NCBI RefSeq assembly: GCF_901709675.1
Contig: NC_051093.1
Coordinates: 9,496,053 to 9,560,052, forward strand
Length of the DNA stretch: 64,000 bases
Reading direction: 5' to 3'
Origin: Syngnathus acus
Lineage: Eukaryota > Chordata > Actinopteri > Syngnathiformes > Syngnathidae
The notes below the pieces were generated by a model, which saw only the letters and a list, made by a program, of their open reading frames with translations, was not told the DNA's origin and did not search any database. Each line of letters opens with the position of its first letter. Positions within the stretch are counted from its first letter, which is position 1. This document shows positions 16,990-63,945 of this stretch, one piece after another. The translations under genes were made by a program, and so were the position numbers.

Positions 16990-18022
16990 GCAGTGCCTTT
17001 TGTTTTCGCCTTGAAAAATCATGCTGCATGGAAATATGCATGCAAGTTCTTTCACTCACGTTATGTAATATTCTCACAAAGGCAACATATTGTGGAAAAT
17101 CAAATTCAATATAAATGCCACTTTTTCATTTGTTTACAATTGACTAGAGGATGTTTTAATAGCACTGGATGATGGATAGGTCAACTCATTTGCATGGCTT
17201 TTCCAGTTGAATACATTTAGCAGGAAACTGAAAATATATTTAAATTGCTTTTTGGACGGCTGCCTTTCCGGTCCCAATTTTTCTTGTGACTCATTTTTAT
17301 TCAAATACGCTAGCAAATGGATGTACTCAATCCATTTGAATCATCAAGTGATTTGAAGTGTCGAACAAAATGGATGCTTTTTGGATTTTGTTTTTATTTA
17401 CTACATAGCTGACAAACATAATAAGAACATAAAAGAGATAACTCCATATTTTGAAACGATTAAACCTTCTTTTTGGTTACATTTGACAGGCAGTGTTTGA
17501 GAATTAGTGAGGTTATTTTGTCTTATCTGCCATCTGTTCATGTCGGGGGTCCCAGTCTGAGGATTACGCACGCAAGGAAGGCAGCCAGATCTAATCTCGG
17601 CCTGAGTGACAGATTATTCCTCACATACTTTATATATTGTGAGACATGATCGCAAATGGGAATGCTTCATTTTCACCTTTAAATGGAAAAGTATTCATTC
17701 AATTGCTTCTATATGAGCTCGATGATCACACAACAGGATCAAAAGGGAGGTTTTTTTTTTTGCATCAAAAGCATCATGCATTCATTTGACTTTTTGTTTA
17801 TTTATTTTTTTCTCAGTGTAAGACCCCAAAATTGATCAAATATTTGATGACTTTTTCTCATACGAAACTTGATGTTATCCTCCCTTAAAAGTCTGTAATC
17901 AAATATATTTGGATATATTTACAATTTTTCTTTTAAATCGATGTATACAAATGATTCAGCACATGAGGGGAAAGGAAGCAGGCTAAAGGGGGGAAAAATG
18001 AATCCGCAGTTGTTTGTTGTCT
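16990..18022. other. Convergent 3' flanks of asphd1 and cabp5
   Basis: AT-rich noncoding sequence between the asphd1 stop (plus) and the cabp5 stop (minus). Minus-strand AATAAA signals at 17797-17802 and 17801-17806 could end cabp5. I saw no canonical plus-strand AATAAA for asphd1 close to its stop. Confidence 0.45.
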
Positions 18023-19117
18023 TCATTTCTGTGACATCATTTGCACAAATTCTAGAATGACAGAATTTGGATTATTTTTTCTCTTTTGAACTCATGCTCT
18101 GTATGTGTTTTTGCATAATGCTATTTATTTCTCACCCTCAAAGTCAACAGTCCCATCCCCATTGTTGTCCACTTCGTTCACCACGGCGTCAATTTCTTTT
18201 TTGCTGGCTTGCTCACCCAGCAACTTGAGCATGGCGTTCCTCAGCTCGTCGGACGTGATGGAACCGTCGCCGTCGACATCAAACTGGAAGAGGCGGGTGC
18301 GGGGGGGAAAAGTCTTTCGACATTCAAACGGACCGACAACACAAAACGTGAGCTCACCTCTCTGAAAGCTTCTTTAAGTTCTTTTAGGCCAATCATGCCT
18401 GCCGTTTCAGCCAGGAGTTTGGGGGTCATTATTTCTACAAAGTCCTCCAAGTCCACACGCCCCCCCACTGCCATGAGAGACAAATATATGAAACATCTTT
18501 TTATTATCATTGTAAAGTGATTTCCAGAGCGTGTTAACTTACAATTCATGTTGATGTTTTGGCTTAATTCTATCAACTCCATTTCCGTTGGCATGTAACC
18601 CATTGTCCTCATCAGGTTGCCCAAATCTTTGCAGCTGATGAAGCCATCTTTATCTTTGTCAAACTCCACAAAAGCCACACGTAACTCTAGAGAGCATGAT
18701 AGAAAGGTTAAAAGTTGCCGACTCATCTCAAATGTCCAGGGGAGGGGGGGGCGGGTCAGCGTCGAATTACCTTCTACCTCATCAGGAGTCAGAGATCTCT
18801 GTGAAAAAGTAAGGATGGACACAAATAGCAACAGTTTACTTTTATATCTTGGATTTATGATGCATAATGATTACTTCTGATGACTTACTTCCACTGAGTA
18901 AATTCCTCATTCATTAATTATATCAAATAATATCAGCCCAAACTATTACACTGAGATCAAAATGTGATACAATGTTGTTGTTTTTTTTACAACAGCAGCT
19001 ACTGAATTTGCATGAAAAAAATCATTTCGTGGTAAAGTCAGAATAAATCCGATCCGCATGACTTACTTGTCTCTGTTTGCCGCCTCTGAGGAAGATGCAG
19101 GCTTGTTTCAGACTCAT
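18023..19117 (-). CDS. cabp5: Calcium-binding protein of the CaBP family, CABP5-like
   Basis: Six coding exons in phase: 19067-19117 (ATG 19115-19117), 18771-18798, 18543-18686, 18358-18467, 18136-18283 and 18023-18051 (stop 18023-18025). They give 169 residues. The N-terminus [17 protein letters not shown] resembles CABP5. EF1 has [14 protein letters not shown]2 is degenerate ([12 protein letters not shown]), the hallmark of CaBPs. EF3 has [12 protein letters not shown] and EF4 [28 protein letters not shown] and [13 protein letters not shown] are CaBP-specific. Family knowledge: CaBPs are calmodulin-like sensors in neurons and retina that modulate voltage-gated calcium channels. The exact paralogue (CABP5 rather than CABP1/2/4) is less certain than the family. 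Confidence 0.85.
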
Positions 19118-21200
19118 GCTGCTGGCCGCTTGCTTTTTGTTAAGAAAACTCAAGGAATTGATGAAGGAAGCGCTATGGCACCTATTATGTATGGCAAGTG
19201 CGGGCGTTTGTGCAGGAGTGTAAAATGTCATCACTGGTCATCACCAGTGTATGTCAAAGAGGAGGGATGAAGGCTCTCATGGATTAAGTCTGCAGATTTA
19301 GTCTGCAATATAAACATGAGCTTAATGATGTGCAATATTATATACAGTGTACATTCACGTGGTTTTTTTTACATTTATTATAACCTAAAAAATATGTTCC
19401 AAAACCATTTTATTTATTAAAAAAAATATGTTCCAAAACATGTCATATTAAAATGGCAGATAAGAAGACTCCAACCCAAGTCAGCAATTTAGATGAGGAT
19501 TTACAGACTGATAAATCCTGAAATCTTTTTACATAACGGCAATGATCCCCGGTCACATATGTACAGTATGCATAATGCATAATATAGGAAACCACTGTCA
19601 CATAGCAGAACAATAGAGATGGTTGTTGATTGCTGACTAATTAAATATCTCTGCGTGTTCTAGGACTGTATCATTACTTTTATTGTTAATCTTAACAAGG
19701 TTTGGTGTATCGAATTTGGCTTTCCTATTTTTCAATGAGTAAACATCCGAAATTACAATTGATATGGTCATTTGAAAAAGCGAAAATCAGAAAAAAATGC
19801 AGTAATTCAAAGTGACCGCCAGAGGGAGCCAAAACTGGCGCTGCAGCCCATGCTTCATGAGAAAGGAATCACTTGAGACGCAATAGAGAAAAGAATGGAA
19901 GGCCTCAACCGGTTCTGCTCTGGAGTAGAAAGAAAAGCATTCACTTCCAACTCCAGATTGTTGTTGTTTGATCTCTTCTTTCCATCACGCACACCACTAT
20001 GTGCACACTCCCACTATGTATACAACGTCTGCGTTTTGTGTACACGGTGGGTTGAAGGAATTTCCATCAGGGAGGGATGACACTGCACATCTAGCTTCAC
20101 TATTGGCTACCTCTGGAATGATTTGCCTCTGTCTGTGTATGATTGGCCGGGGACCTGAGGGAGCCAGCCCAAATCACTGACGCTGTTGCTGGGATGTGGA
20201 CACAGCACACGGATGCCAACCCAAGTGCCAAGGGGCCGGCCGGCCGGCCGGCAATTGGGAAGCATGGCATCGGGCCCAGCAGACTGGCTATGAGCACTGT
20301 GTTGTCCCATACTCGGAATAATGGCAACTCTTGATCGGCCGCCTTTCGGTGTCAATGTCAAACAAGGAAACCCATGCATGAGTTTTTTGGGTGGAGAAAG
20401 GTTCTGCAAATGTCTGGTGACCAACATGAGTGGCTCGGCTTTCTCAAGTTAACCAGTTTGAAAACTGTTTGGCGCCCTCTAGTGTACATACTGTGTCTGC
20501 ACACAGAGGATTTTAGTGGGCTCATGCAAAAAATGAAAATGGATACATCAAAACACATTTTTTCAAAATCTGCAAAAAGGGGCATGTTTACCACACCATT
20601 TTCAAAACTATTTGAAATGTGGACTCATTTCAGAGTCTGTACAGTACAGGATTTGAATGGGTACTGCACTTCCACTTTACCAATCTTTATTTACGCACAT
20701 ATCGGTAACTTGGCTGACCTGTTTTCTGGGTTTGGTCTTGTGACGTTTGGAGGCTGAGCCCTTTGGGACTGATGTGTCTTTCTCAGCCGATAGCCAGTGG
20801 CAGTGCAGGACAAAATGGCCGTCCCCTGAGATGGAGCAAAACAGGTCCATTTGTCATCTTAATTCATATTCTACAAATGCAATATTCATCAAAATGCTGT
20901 GTTTAGAAGAGTGGAGACACATGGAAGACAATTTTGTGGAAACATCTTTTGACTTGATTTCCTCTTTAAGTAGTTGGAGTACTTTTGCAAACTCTGATTG
21001 ATAACGGGAATAGATGGGCCTGTTTTGGTGGAGTGGGCAGCATTGAGCTTCTGCTCGTGTCAACAGTCTTTAATGACACAAACAGATGCTACAATTGTGA
21101 TTATGAAAATAGAGGTCTCCCAGAATGGAATTTTGCTTGGGATGGGCCAGCATGCTCGTGAGTCTTCTGGCCTGGCAGTCATGCGATGGAATGAGGCGCA
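19118..21200. other. Intergenic between cabp5 and nacc1
   Basis: No exon was recognised. The stretch holds two CTCF-like motifs in convergent orientation (19816-19829 and 20472-20485) and a (GGCC)n run at 20234-20252. ORFs here lack family similarity. This is the zone between genes whose human counterparts lie on chromosomes 16 and 19. Confidence 0.45.
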
Positions 21201-22420
21201 AGTCTTCTCGAACTCTGCGCCATCGGTGTTCCGCAGTCACAGGGGATCCCGACAATCGCTCCAGTTCCAATCGAAGGGGGGCGAGCGAGGGAGGGAGGGT
21301 CTCGCGAGCGAGGTAGGAGGAGGAGGGGGTCGTCTCAGGATCCAGCGGCGGCGACGGAAGAAGAAGAGGAGGAGGGAGCCAAGAAGGATGGATGACGGGG
21401 ATGCCAAGTGTGGGAAGGGCCAGTCTGCGCTTCACGTCAAGGTTGCTGACGATGATGACGATGAAGAATCCGGCTGAGACGGGACATTTAAAGTTCGGGG
21501 GAAAGTAGGGGACGAGTCCAGATTGTCTGCGACTCCCCCCCCAGCCGCACAAAGCGAGGCGGACAAATCCCTGCCCTGCGCCATGCAGCCCTTTGTCACA
21601 ATCACGCCAAAAATGCGGCGGCGCTCAGGTGTGCGCCAAGACAGCCCTCGCTAGCGGGCGGGCGGGCAGGCGCGCGCGCTAGTTTGGCGGTCGCCACTTG
21701 GGGAAGGAAGAATCGCTCGTTGTTGTGCGCCGTGCGTCCGTCCGTTCGTCCGTCCCTCCCCCACCCCCGCTCGCTGCCGCACTGGTTCCGTCTGGCTCGC
21801 ACTCAGCTGCTGCGTGTCCCGGGATGACCTGTTGATGTCGGTAGAATGGAGACTGGCAGGGGGAGCGATTTCCCCCATCACCAAAATATTTAAATAAGCC
21901 ACGTTTGGGTGCATGAGAAGCGACGTCGCAGCCGAGCAACCTCGCCCGCGTTGACAGTAAGTCGCCTGCATGTCTTTACGACTGTGCACCGTCGTGGAAA
22001 TGTTTGACATTTTGTTGGATTGTGTGTGCACGCCGTGGATGGTCCGCCCAAAATATTTAACAGTTAGCGTTAGCCGTTAGCTACCTCTCCAGGCCCGCTG
22101 CGGAGCGGAGCGGAGAGGAGAGGACGATCAACGTCTCTTGCACTCAGTCCCACGAGACTGGCGCGACGAATTAGTCATTCGCGGGCGAGGGTCTTTTGCG
22201 GTCTCAGGCGTGCAATTTGACCGCACGTCCGGGACAAGCTGGCACTCGCCGGCCGGGCTCTCGCTGCCTGCCTGCCAGCCAGCCAGCCAGCCCGTGCCGC
22301 CTCCCTCGCGTCGCCTCCGGTGCCAGCCGACAGTCGAGAGACCCCGGCCGGCCGGCTGGTAGACTGGCACCGTGCGGAGTCCTCGCGTGCCCCTGTTTAC
22401 CCAGCAGCCCTTTCGGGTAA
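21201..22420 (+). promoter_or_regulatory. nacc1: GC-rich promoter-like region, probable nacc1 5' end
   Basis: This is the most GC- and CpG-rich noncoding stretch in the window, with simple GC repeats (for example CCAGCCAGCCAGCCAG near 22274). A consensus donor GTAAGTC begins at 21957 and could end a noncoding nacc1 exon. The matching acceptor (CCCACCCAAACAG, exon from 23674) lies just before the nacc1 start codon. The transcription start itself cannot be fixed from sequence. Confidence 0.5.
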
Positions 22421-23596
22421 AACACATCAGCGCGGTTGCTTGTGCACAATGTCTCAGTCATAATCATGATAATATGCGCTTGGGATATAACGTCTGCAAT
22501 AAGTTGATGAAGCAGGAAATGTCTGCAGAAAGTCAGCATCGTGTGCCAGCTGCAGCAATGAAAAAAAGGCTGCTTACAAACGGACTGCTTGGAAAAAAGC
22601 ATGCAAGTCATTTAGCAGACGTGATGGAAAGGTTTTGAGCGTGCTTCGTTGTCCCACTTTTCCCAGTAAGGCCGCTTGAACGTTTTCATGCGACCTGGGA
22701 TGATCCCTCTATTCGCTTCAAGACTCGTTTGCCCCTCCTTGGTGCATGAAGACGCATGCACACTCCGTCACATCTCTTTCACTGTCAGAGCAAACTGTGT
22801 GTGCCCCCCCCCCCCCCTTCTCCTCCCCAAAGCCTGTGTTTGTGTGTCTTCATGTGCAAGCATGTGTGCTCACTGCGGCTCGCCAATCCGTAAACAAGCT
22901 GTATTGTCTGTGTGCGAGTCAGTGTGTGCCTTTTGTGGGTTTGTTTGAGTTGGTGTGTGCGCATCTGTGTTTTAGTATGAGGGAGAGGGAGCTGGAGTGA
23001 GACAAAGAGAGCATTTCTCTTTACCCTGGAGCTTGGCTAAGTCCCAAATGAAAGGCTTTGGATATGATGGGGCTGAGCAGCCCTCTCTCTGGTCACTCCT
23101 GCCACACATGCATTTTGTTTGCTTTTGACATCAAAAGTCAAGGAATGGTTTGGGCTTTGAGCTCCCACACGTAAATGTCTATCTGCTGATTGGCCGGCCT
23201 GCCTGCAGTGGCTTTGAAAGGTTGCAGTGCAAGATGTTTGCTTTTGGGCGTTTGGTGTACAGCGAATAGACTCGTGCTAGGTGCGCTTTGTCGTCGCCGC
23301 CGCCGCCGCACGCATGCAGAGAATAACAGCACATGACCCAGTTATCTAAGGACACTGGATTTTAGGGCTCATAGAAGACAGAACATAAAACAGGCTTTCA
23401 TTGAGCTCCGGCTGTGACGGGCTCCTGAGAGGCCGACGTGACGGCTAGGATTAATGGAATGCAGATTATCCGCCAAATCTTCAACAAATATCGTCATTTC
23501 GTGAACCGTCTGCGATAGGACTGTGTGTGCCAAATAGCAAATGTACAGTGAGGCCCAGTTGATCACAAATATGTTCTTCACTTTGTCCAAATATGA

Positions 23597-25922
<2,326 letters not shown>

Positions 25923-28900
25923 GCGCGCGCGGCCAGCCACTTGCGCTCACCTCCTCACTCTCACGCGTGACTGTCGATACGCCACCGCTCCGGCTGTAAC
26001 CGGGACATTTGCTTTTCTTTTCTGCCTCTATAACGGCGCTTCTGGAGAGGAGGGAGAGCGTCCGAGGGCGCCTCCCTCTCCTTCTCCTTTTAAGGTGTGG
26101 AAGCACATCGATTGTTGCATATGAAATACATTCCCAGTAGTGCTGGTGGTACGAGTTGACGAGAGAACCCGAGGTTGCGCGGCAAGCGAGTCGCTTAGCT
26201 ACGGAAAGGCCCTTGGAGCATTGATTCCATGCACTTCATATCCAGCTGCTTTTGGCCCATTGGTTTGCAATTCAACTTAGTAACTACTGTACTGCACTAG
26301 TAACACGACGAGACTCGACTAGTATTAGCTATTGAATAACTGCTCAAACAGCTTGATTTCCATCTTAACGTCCAGGTATTAAATCTGTTTTCGTCTACTA
26401 GTTTTTGCGATGACTGATGCCACTTTTGGCTTCCCAATCAAACCTTAAGATGTAAATCAAGGATCTGAAATCATGTCGGAGCTTTAAAGCTGTATTGAAT
26501 TTAACGTCTGCGCTACTCGACAAGTACTAGTTGGGCTGTCTTACTAGTACAAGGACCTTAAAGTGGATATCAAGGCTATCAAATGCTCAAAAGTCTTTCC
26601 ATAGTTAGTAGTGTGTATAGAATGTAAGCGTTGATGGCATTTTTTTTTTCACCCCCCCCCCCCCCCAGTGTGAATGTCGACTTGTATTCCAAATTGCCAG
26701 TCAATGTTAAAAAAAAAAGAACACTACTTTGTCCTCCTCCTCAAACGTCATCTTCCACTCCCCACAAATGATTTTGACCAAATCTATCTTTGTTGCGATT
26801 CACTGTTACATAAATCCACCCCACCGTTTGTTTTTCTATATTTTTAGCAAGCTTGAACGGTGATCAGAGAGCCCGCGAGCAGACCATTCTAATGAAAATG
26901 TTATGGTCATATTTTTAGAAGACAAGTTATATTTGTACGAGTGCCAACGCCCGCTGTGACGCACACGTGAGCGAGCGAGGACGGGGATTGTTTTAAATTC
27001 CCGACGTTTTGTCCGAGAAGAAGGAGGCGGCGACTCTTTTTTTACAGCGGAGAGTAGAATACGGACGGCATCACGGCGCCCTTCATGATTTGTGCTCATT
27101 TTTGTTTTTTGGGTGCAGAAGGATGGAATGGGCAGTGGAACTGCTACTTTTTGACGCATTTCATCTTCTGTTCACGAGCTAAAAAGCAGAAAGACGCCAT
27201 TGGATAGCTTGACTGTTTTTCGACAATGATGTGCAGGGAAGTTAAGGCCCCCCAAAACGACTACTGTACTTTGTATTCTAATCATGTTACGGGTGAAGGG
27301 GGGAGGGGGGGTGATATTTATGGAATGTGCCTTTTCAACGGAGATCAATAAGCAGAATTTTGCTAGGTACGAAGAAGTCGGAAGCAATATTGCTCCAGTT
27401 GGGTTTTCTCGGCGCGTGTGTGTGTGTGTGTGTTTGTGCGATTTTATTTGGTTCATACGAGGCAGGGTGGAGCTTTTTCGCACCTTAGGGAGAAGAAGCG
27501 GCAGTTTGTGCACCTTATTGACAAGTGGCGTGTCGCAATTGGAGCCGTTTAGGTGGAATTTTGTCCTTTCCTCCCTACAAATCTGCACACGTTTCCGTTG
27601 TTAGCGGCAAGGTTGAATTCAATGTTTGCGTTGCCGAGCGACTTTGTTACCGAGACGGCGTCTTCAGGAAAGCCGTCGCGGCGGCGGCGCTGACGTCTTT
27701 TTTCCATTCCTGGCCAGTTCAACCTCACTTGGATATGCATCTCCCTGTTCATTCTTTCTGAAACCACAGGAATGCGTGTTATGAGATTTACAAAAAAACC
27801 TAAACAGAGATGCAGTACTTGGTATTAAGCAGTAAATAACTACAAAACCTCACATAAGCACTCCACTTACCTCTGTAGTATCTTTTGAAGACTGTTGTGC
27901 TTCCAGGCTTGGACTCAACTTTCAATTGCTCGCTAGCTTGCTACATTTTTGTCACATTTATTTGTTGTCTGCTTTTGAAATGACCTCAGAATTTGGCTTG
28001 AGCAGAAAACCAAGAATCTAGTTGACTATATGGAATTGATAGTGAATTGCTCCCCCAGTCAGCTTTGTTCTGCTACAAATCTCCCATGTTGCTATTCAAC
28101 TCCCTCAGAATAATTGGAAAATAATAAATGCAAGGCAATTATCTGGCCTGAGGAGTCTGAGCATATTTAGAGGGGGGGGGGGGCAGTACCCCCACTGGCC
28201 CCCCACTAGCTCCGCCAACATCCTCATGTGATCCTTGGTTCTCCAATTATTCAACAATCAATTCTTTACAATCAGCAGAATTCTTTCCAATTGATCCCCT
28301 TTTAAAAGTTGTCACTCTACCTTCACTGTCGATTGTAAATGTCTATAGAACGAATCACAAAATGCCCTTCAGTTTTGCACTGAATTTTTCTTCTTCTTTT
28401 TAAATTGCTTAAACCAAGAATATTTCCAAGTGTGACTAATAACCAGGTCCCAAATCAGCATGGCACAGACTGATCCATTTGAAACGGATGACTCATTGGC
28501 TCTCACACTGCAGTAGTAGCTGTGAATCAGCACTATTTTCCTTCGCCTGTTGTCTTTTACGTCAGCACAGTGCAAGATTCCACTGTGGCCTCGCCCACTC
28601 CAAACTTTTCTGTGACATCATCATTAGTGTGCATCGAGTAGAAGCTTTGAGAAGGTGTTTTTCTTTTTCTTTCTCAAACTGCGTTGACACTTCTCACACG
28701 TAGACCTCCACACTTGAAGTGATATAAGGTGTGGCATGGCATGGACATCCTTGTGTCACACAACGGTACATATATAAATATGATACATATATACATGTAT
28801 AGAGGAATACTGTATATAATGCATAGACACACGTAGAGGTAAGATTGTTTGTTGTCCACTCAGAGCATGAGCTATATCCAGTATTTACCCAAACCCCGAA

Positions 28901-29161
28901 ATGGCGCTGCTCGTTGACAACCAACCCGCGCAGTACAGTACTGGCTTGGGCCCCCCCAACCTGACCCGACCCGACCCGACCCAACCCCCGTGTTAAACCC
29001 CGCAGCGCCTATCCACCTCTTCTTTCCGTGTTCCAAGTGCCAATAACTTTGTGAAAGCCCCGTAACTGTGACCCAACATCATCGACGGTAATTGCACATT
29101 AACAAACTGTAAAATAAAGAGAACGTGTCCAAATGGAGTCAATGATGAATATCTTAATAAA
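25923..29161 (+). other. nacc1: Probable nacc1 3' UTR
   Basis: Long noncoding stretch after the nacc1 stop. The last clear AATAAA is at 29156-29161. Homopolymer and GT runs occur (for example C-run near 26654, GT run near 27417). A piece of a repeat family (CTAGCTCCGCCA) lies near 28206-28217 and a (GACCC)n run at 28964-28985. No coding exon was recognised. Confidence 0.45.
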
Positions 29162-29667
29162 AGATTTGTAACAAGTTCTTTCTTCAAGTTTGGTTTTTCC
29201 TACACAGTGACAAGTCATGAGGGGAACCCATCCATCTATTCATGATCATTTTCATTATCCCTTATTTGGTAAATGTTGATGTGTGTTACCAGTGACGACA
29301 AAGTGTGATCTACTTTTTGGTTTTACACTTACTCAGTCAGTGCCGCCATCTGTCGGCCGCTTTCGAGAATGCAGGCAATTTCAACTGGCTGCTTTTCTCT
29401 ATAGCTTGGTGGCGAAAGAATGAAAGACAATAAATAAAAATGAACTGAAATAAAGAGACAATAAATCAATAAAAAATAAACTATTCAAAGTCATTGTTTT
29501 CATATTTATCCATTACACACTTTGTAAATATGAAAAGCACATTAGGGCCAAACGTCCCTTCATATAATTGTAACATTGTAGTTGTCAAATCTTAAAACAA
29601 TGCGACTCAGAAATGACTCCCAGACAACCCAGTGTGCATTCTCTCAGGTTTTTTTTTGGTTATTTTT
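29162..29667. other. Short gap between convergent nacc1 and cacna1a transcripts
   Basis: About 0.5 kb between the last nacc1 polyadenylation signal and the first plausible cacna1a signal on the other strand. AT-rich; nothing recognisable apart from simple AATAAA-like runs. Confidence 0.4.
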
Positions 29668-32526
29668 TTTATTATTCTTTAGGAAGAGTTCTGTTTGGAA
29701 TTACAAAATGCACTGGTAGAAATCGTGGTGAGACAGGTTGAGAGTGACAGGAGAGATAAGAGCGTGAAAGAGAGAACAGGAGAGAGAAAAGGACAGAGTG
29801 GTTGAGAGATCAGCACTTCCATAGCTACTCGTCTCCCCACAAGAAAAAGATCAACAAAACACATTATCATCATTGGATCTGCACTTTTCATTTTTTTTTT
29901 TCATATTCTGTGGTGTCTTCAACATTCAACATTGTGTTGTGCCTTGAGCCCATAACAAGAAAAAAAAAACTCTCACCAAAGTTTCTTTTGTGTTTTGATC
30001 CCCCTTTTTTTGGTCCTTTTTTTGTAATATTTTTTGTTTTCAAAAATAGAAGAAAAAAAAGGTTGCTTTTTTTTTTTAAAAACATCTATTTATATATCTT
30101 TTTTCCCCCAATATCTATGAATTCATTAGTCTGTTTTTCTTTTATGTCCTGAAGATGACTGTTAACCCACAGTGTGGCATGCACATAGCACATGCAGTTC
30201 TTGAACTAGGTATTTTTAAAACTTTTTTTCTTGAAACATTTCTATTTAAAAAAAAAGAAAAAAAAGACATTTTCTTCTCATTTGCAGCTTTACATTGCTC
30301 TTTGAATACTTGCTATGGTTAATTAGTGTGGCTTTCACTGCAGCATAGACAAAAGAAAAAAAAACATAGCGAGTGATCTGAGCTTTGCGCGTTCCATTAA
30401 ATTTGACATCTCACACATACGTACACACCTTTTTTTTTTTTTTAAGGTTTCAAAATATCCCCCCAAAAAAATTCTCCACACTTAAGACGGGATGTCAAGG
30501 ATTGTGCCGCACAAACACCGAAAGACAAACACACCCACGATTTTTTGGGAGGCAGAAAGAAAAATATGTAACCAATGAAGAAAAAAAAAAATTGTAACTC
30601 TGCGTTACACGCACACAGACACACACATACACACTCACCACATGTATTCGCTACATACCTTGTGTGCTATCTCATTCCAAAGTGTTGTGAAAAAATACTT
30701 GTCCGTGACATTCCGCTGAGGTTGGAAAGACACTGATAGGTTTATGTTTTTTTTTTTTTTTGTCTTTACCTTTTTTTCCTGGGATGCATTCTGTGGTCAA
30801 TACGTGATCAAACAGAAAATAAGAGTTACATGGAACGCTAAAAATGCTGACAGCAGTGTTATAAAATGTGTTAGTCGGAGGCACACGTAGAAACACAGAA
30901 AGAAATTCGGTATATACACATGAGTGATACAAAGTGTTTTCTTGGACCATAACAAAGCCGTGAGCGACATCTTTTTAGCACTTGCCTGTGACCCTTTGTG
31001 ACCTCCAAGGCAGATTGGTAGTCGTGGCAGATTGAGCTAAAATGTTTTTGGATGTGGGCTGAGGGACGCTCTCATGAAGGTCAGGGGTGGAACTGCCTCA
31101 GTGCACGATGGGAATTTGGAAAAAAGTTTACTGTCAAAGTAAACATAAAAGTAGGAGAATTACACATGTACGTATTTAAAATGATCTGCGCTGAATGCTA
31201 ATGTTAGGAAGACAAAGTGAGTGAGCGATATTTGAACAATTTTAGTCCTATTTTGGAAGGCTGGAGCAGATTAATGGCATTTCCATTCATTTCAATAGGG
31301 AACGATTATTTCAGACGCAAATTCTTTGGGCACCTTAATGAATTTAAGACAGTGACTCACCCGTTGTCAGGCCGTTACATCCCACGTATGGGCTCCCTTT
31401 ATTACGGTCAAAGAAAACAACCAGTTTCTCTCCTTTCTCCACCTTTCTGTCCGTCAACATCTCTCCGGAGTGCCGGGAAGAGCTCGGAAATCCACTTGAC
31501 CCTGCTTGCCAGATTATCATTGTAAGATTATCACCATTGTTAGAAAAGTTCAGAAGAAAAAAAGTGCATTTCCATCTTGTATGAGTGGCAGGCATTTGGC
31601 ACACAACATAGAGACACGCAAGCAAAAAGTCTTGTTTTTTTTTCTTTTCTTTCTCTTACTTACAATGACACGTGACTTCTCTCTATGACCTTTTTGAGTG
31701 AATATGAGGTTACAAAGAGAAGACCGTCAAAAGGGGGAGAAAGAGAGAGAAAGCCAAATTTCACCCCCGATGGGCGGAAACCTACAGGCTACAACAGGAA
31801 GAAAAATGTCCCTCCCCCTTACATACAGTAGATTCTCATTGTTGCTAGTATTCTTCTTCTTTTTTTTTTTTTAAATTCTGTTATGTATCATTCATGCAGG
31901 ATCACACAGGGTTACAAGTCTTAGAAAAGCTGTGTGAGGGTGCAACAGAAGATTCAAGCTTGTGTGTTTTGAAGAAGAAGAAGAAGCGGAAGAAGCAGCC
32001 GCTGCAGTAAGAGAAGAAGAAAGGCTGCAGAATCTGGTTTGGTGCTTAAACCCGTCATCGTTTTGTTTTTCTTCATCATGGCGGAGGTCGGCGTCAATAT
32101 TCTGTTTCCAGGCAGAGGGTGTTCTCGAAATCCTCGACCCCCCCAACATCTCCAATTCTCGTAGCCACTGCCTCTGGCCTCGTACAAGGCGGAGGGCTCG
32201 TCGTCATTTTTGTTCTTATTTAAAAAGAGATGATAAAACTCATCAATATTCAACAGGTGGCTGGGTGGGCTTGGGATTGGCTTCCTTTCAAGCTGACACA
32301 TTTCAAATCAGCTTGAGGAAGCAACTCTTGACATCTTGTAAGTGGCTGTAGCTCTTGACCTACTCGCGTCCGTGCCATCAATGCACGTTTGGTACCTCTT
32401 TCGGTATTTTTATTTATTTTTTTGCCCTCCATCGCCAATCGTGTCGGAGCATTCTCATTTGATTCGTTCCCGGTCCGCCCCGGCGTCGTCGGGACGTTCC
32501 ACGTCAGTCCCCCCCATCCCCGAGGG
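29668..32526 (-). other. cacna1a: Probable cacna1a 3' UTR
   Basis: Noncoding sequence downstream of the cacna1a stop with many T runs on the forward strand, i.e. A-rich in the transcript. A minus-strand AATAAA lies at 29668-29673, predicting a 3' UTR of about 2.9 kb, though earlier sites may be used. Confidence 0.4.

Positions 32527-63945
<31,419 letters not shown>

Noticed and set aside
20998-21477. 159-codon plus-strand ORF before nacc1
   Set aside because: Gly/Arg-rich translation of GC-rich promoter-like DNA, without similarity to known proteins.
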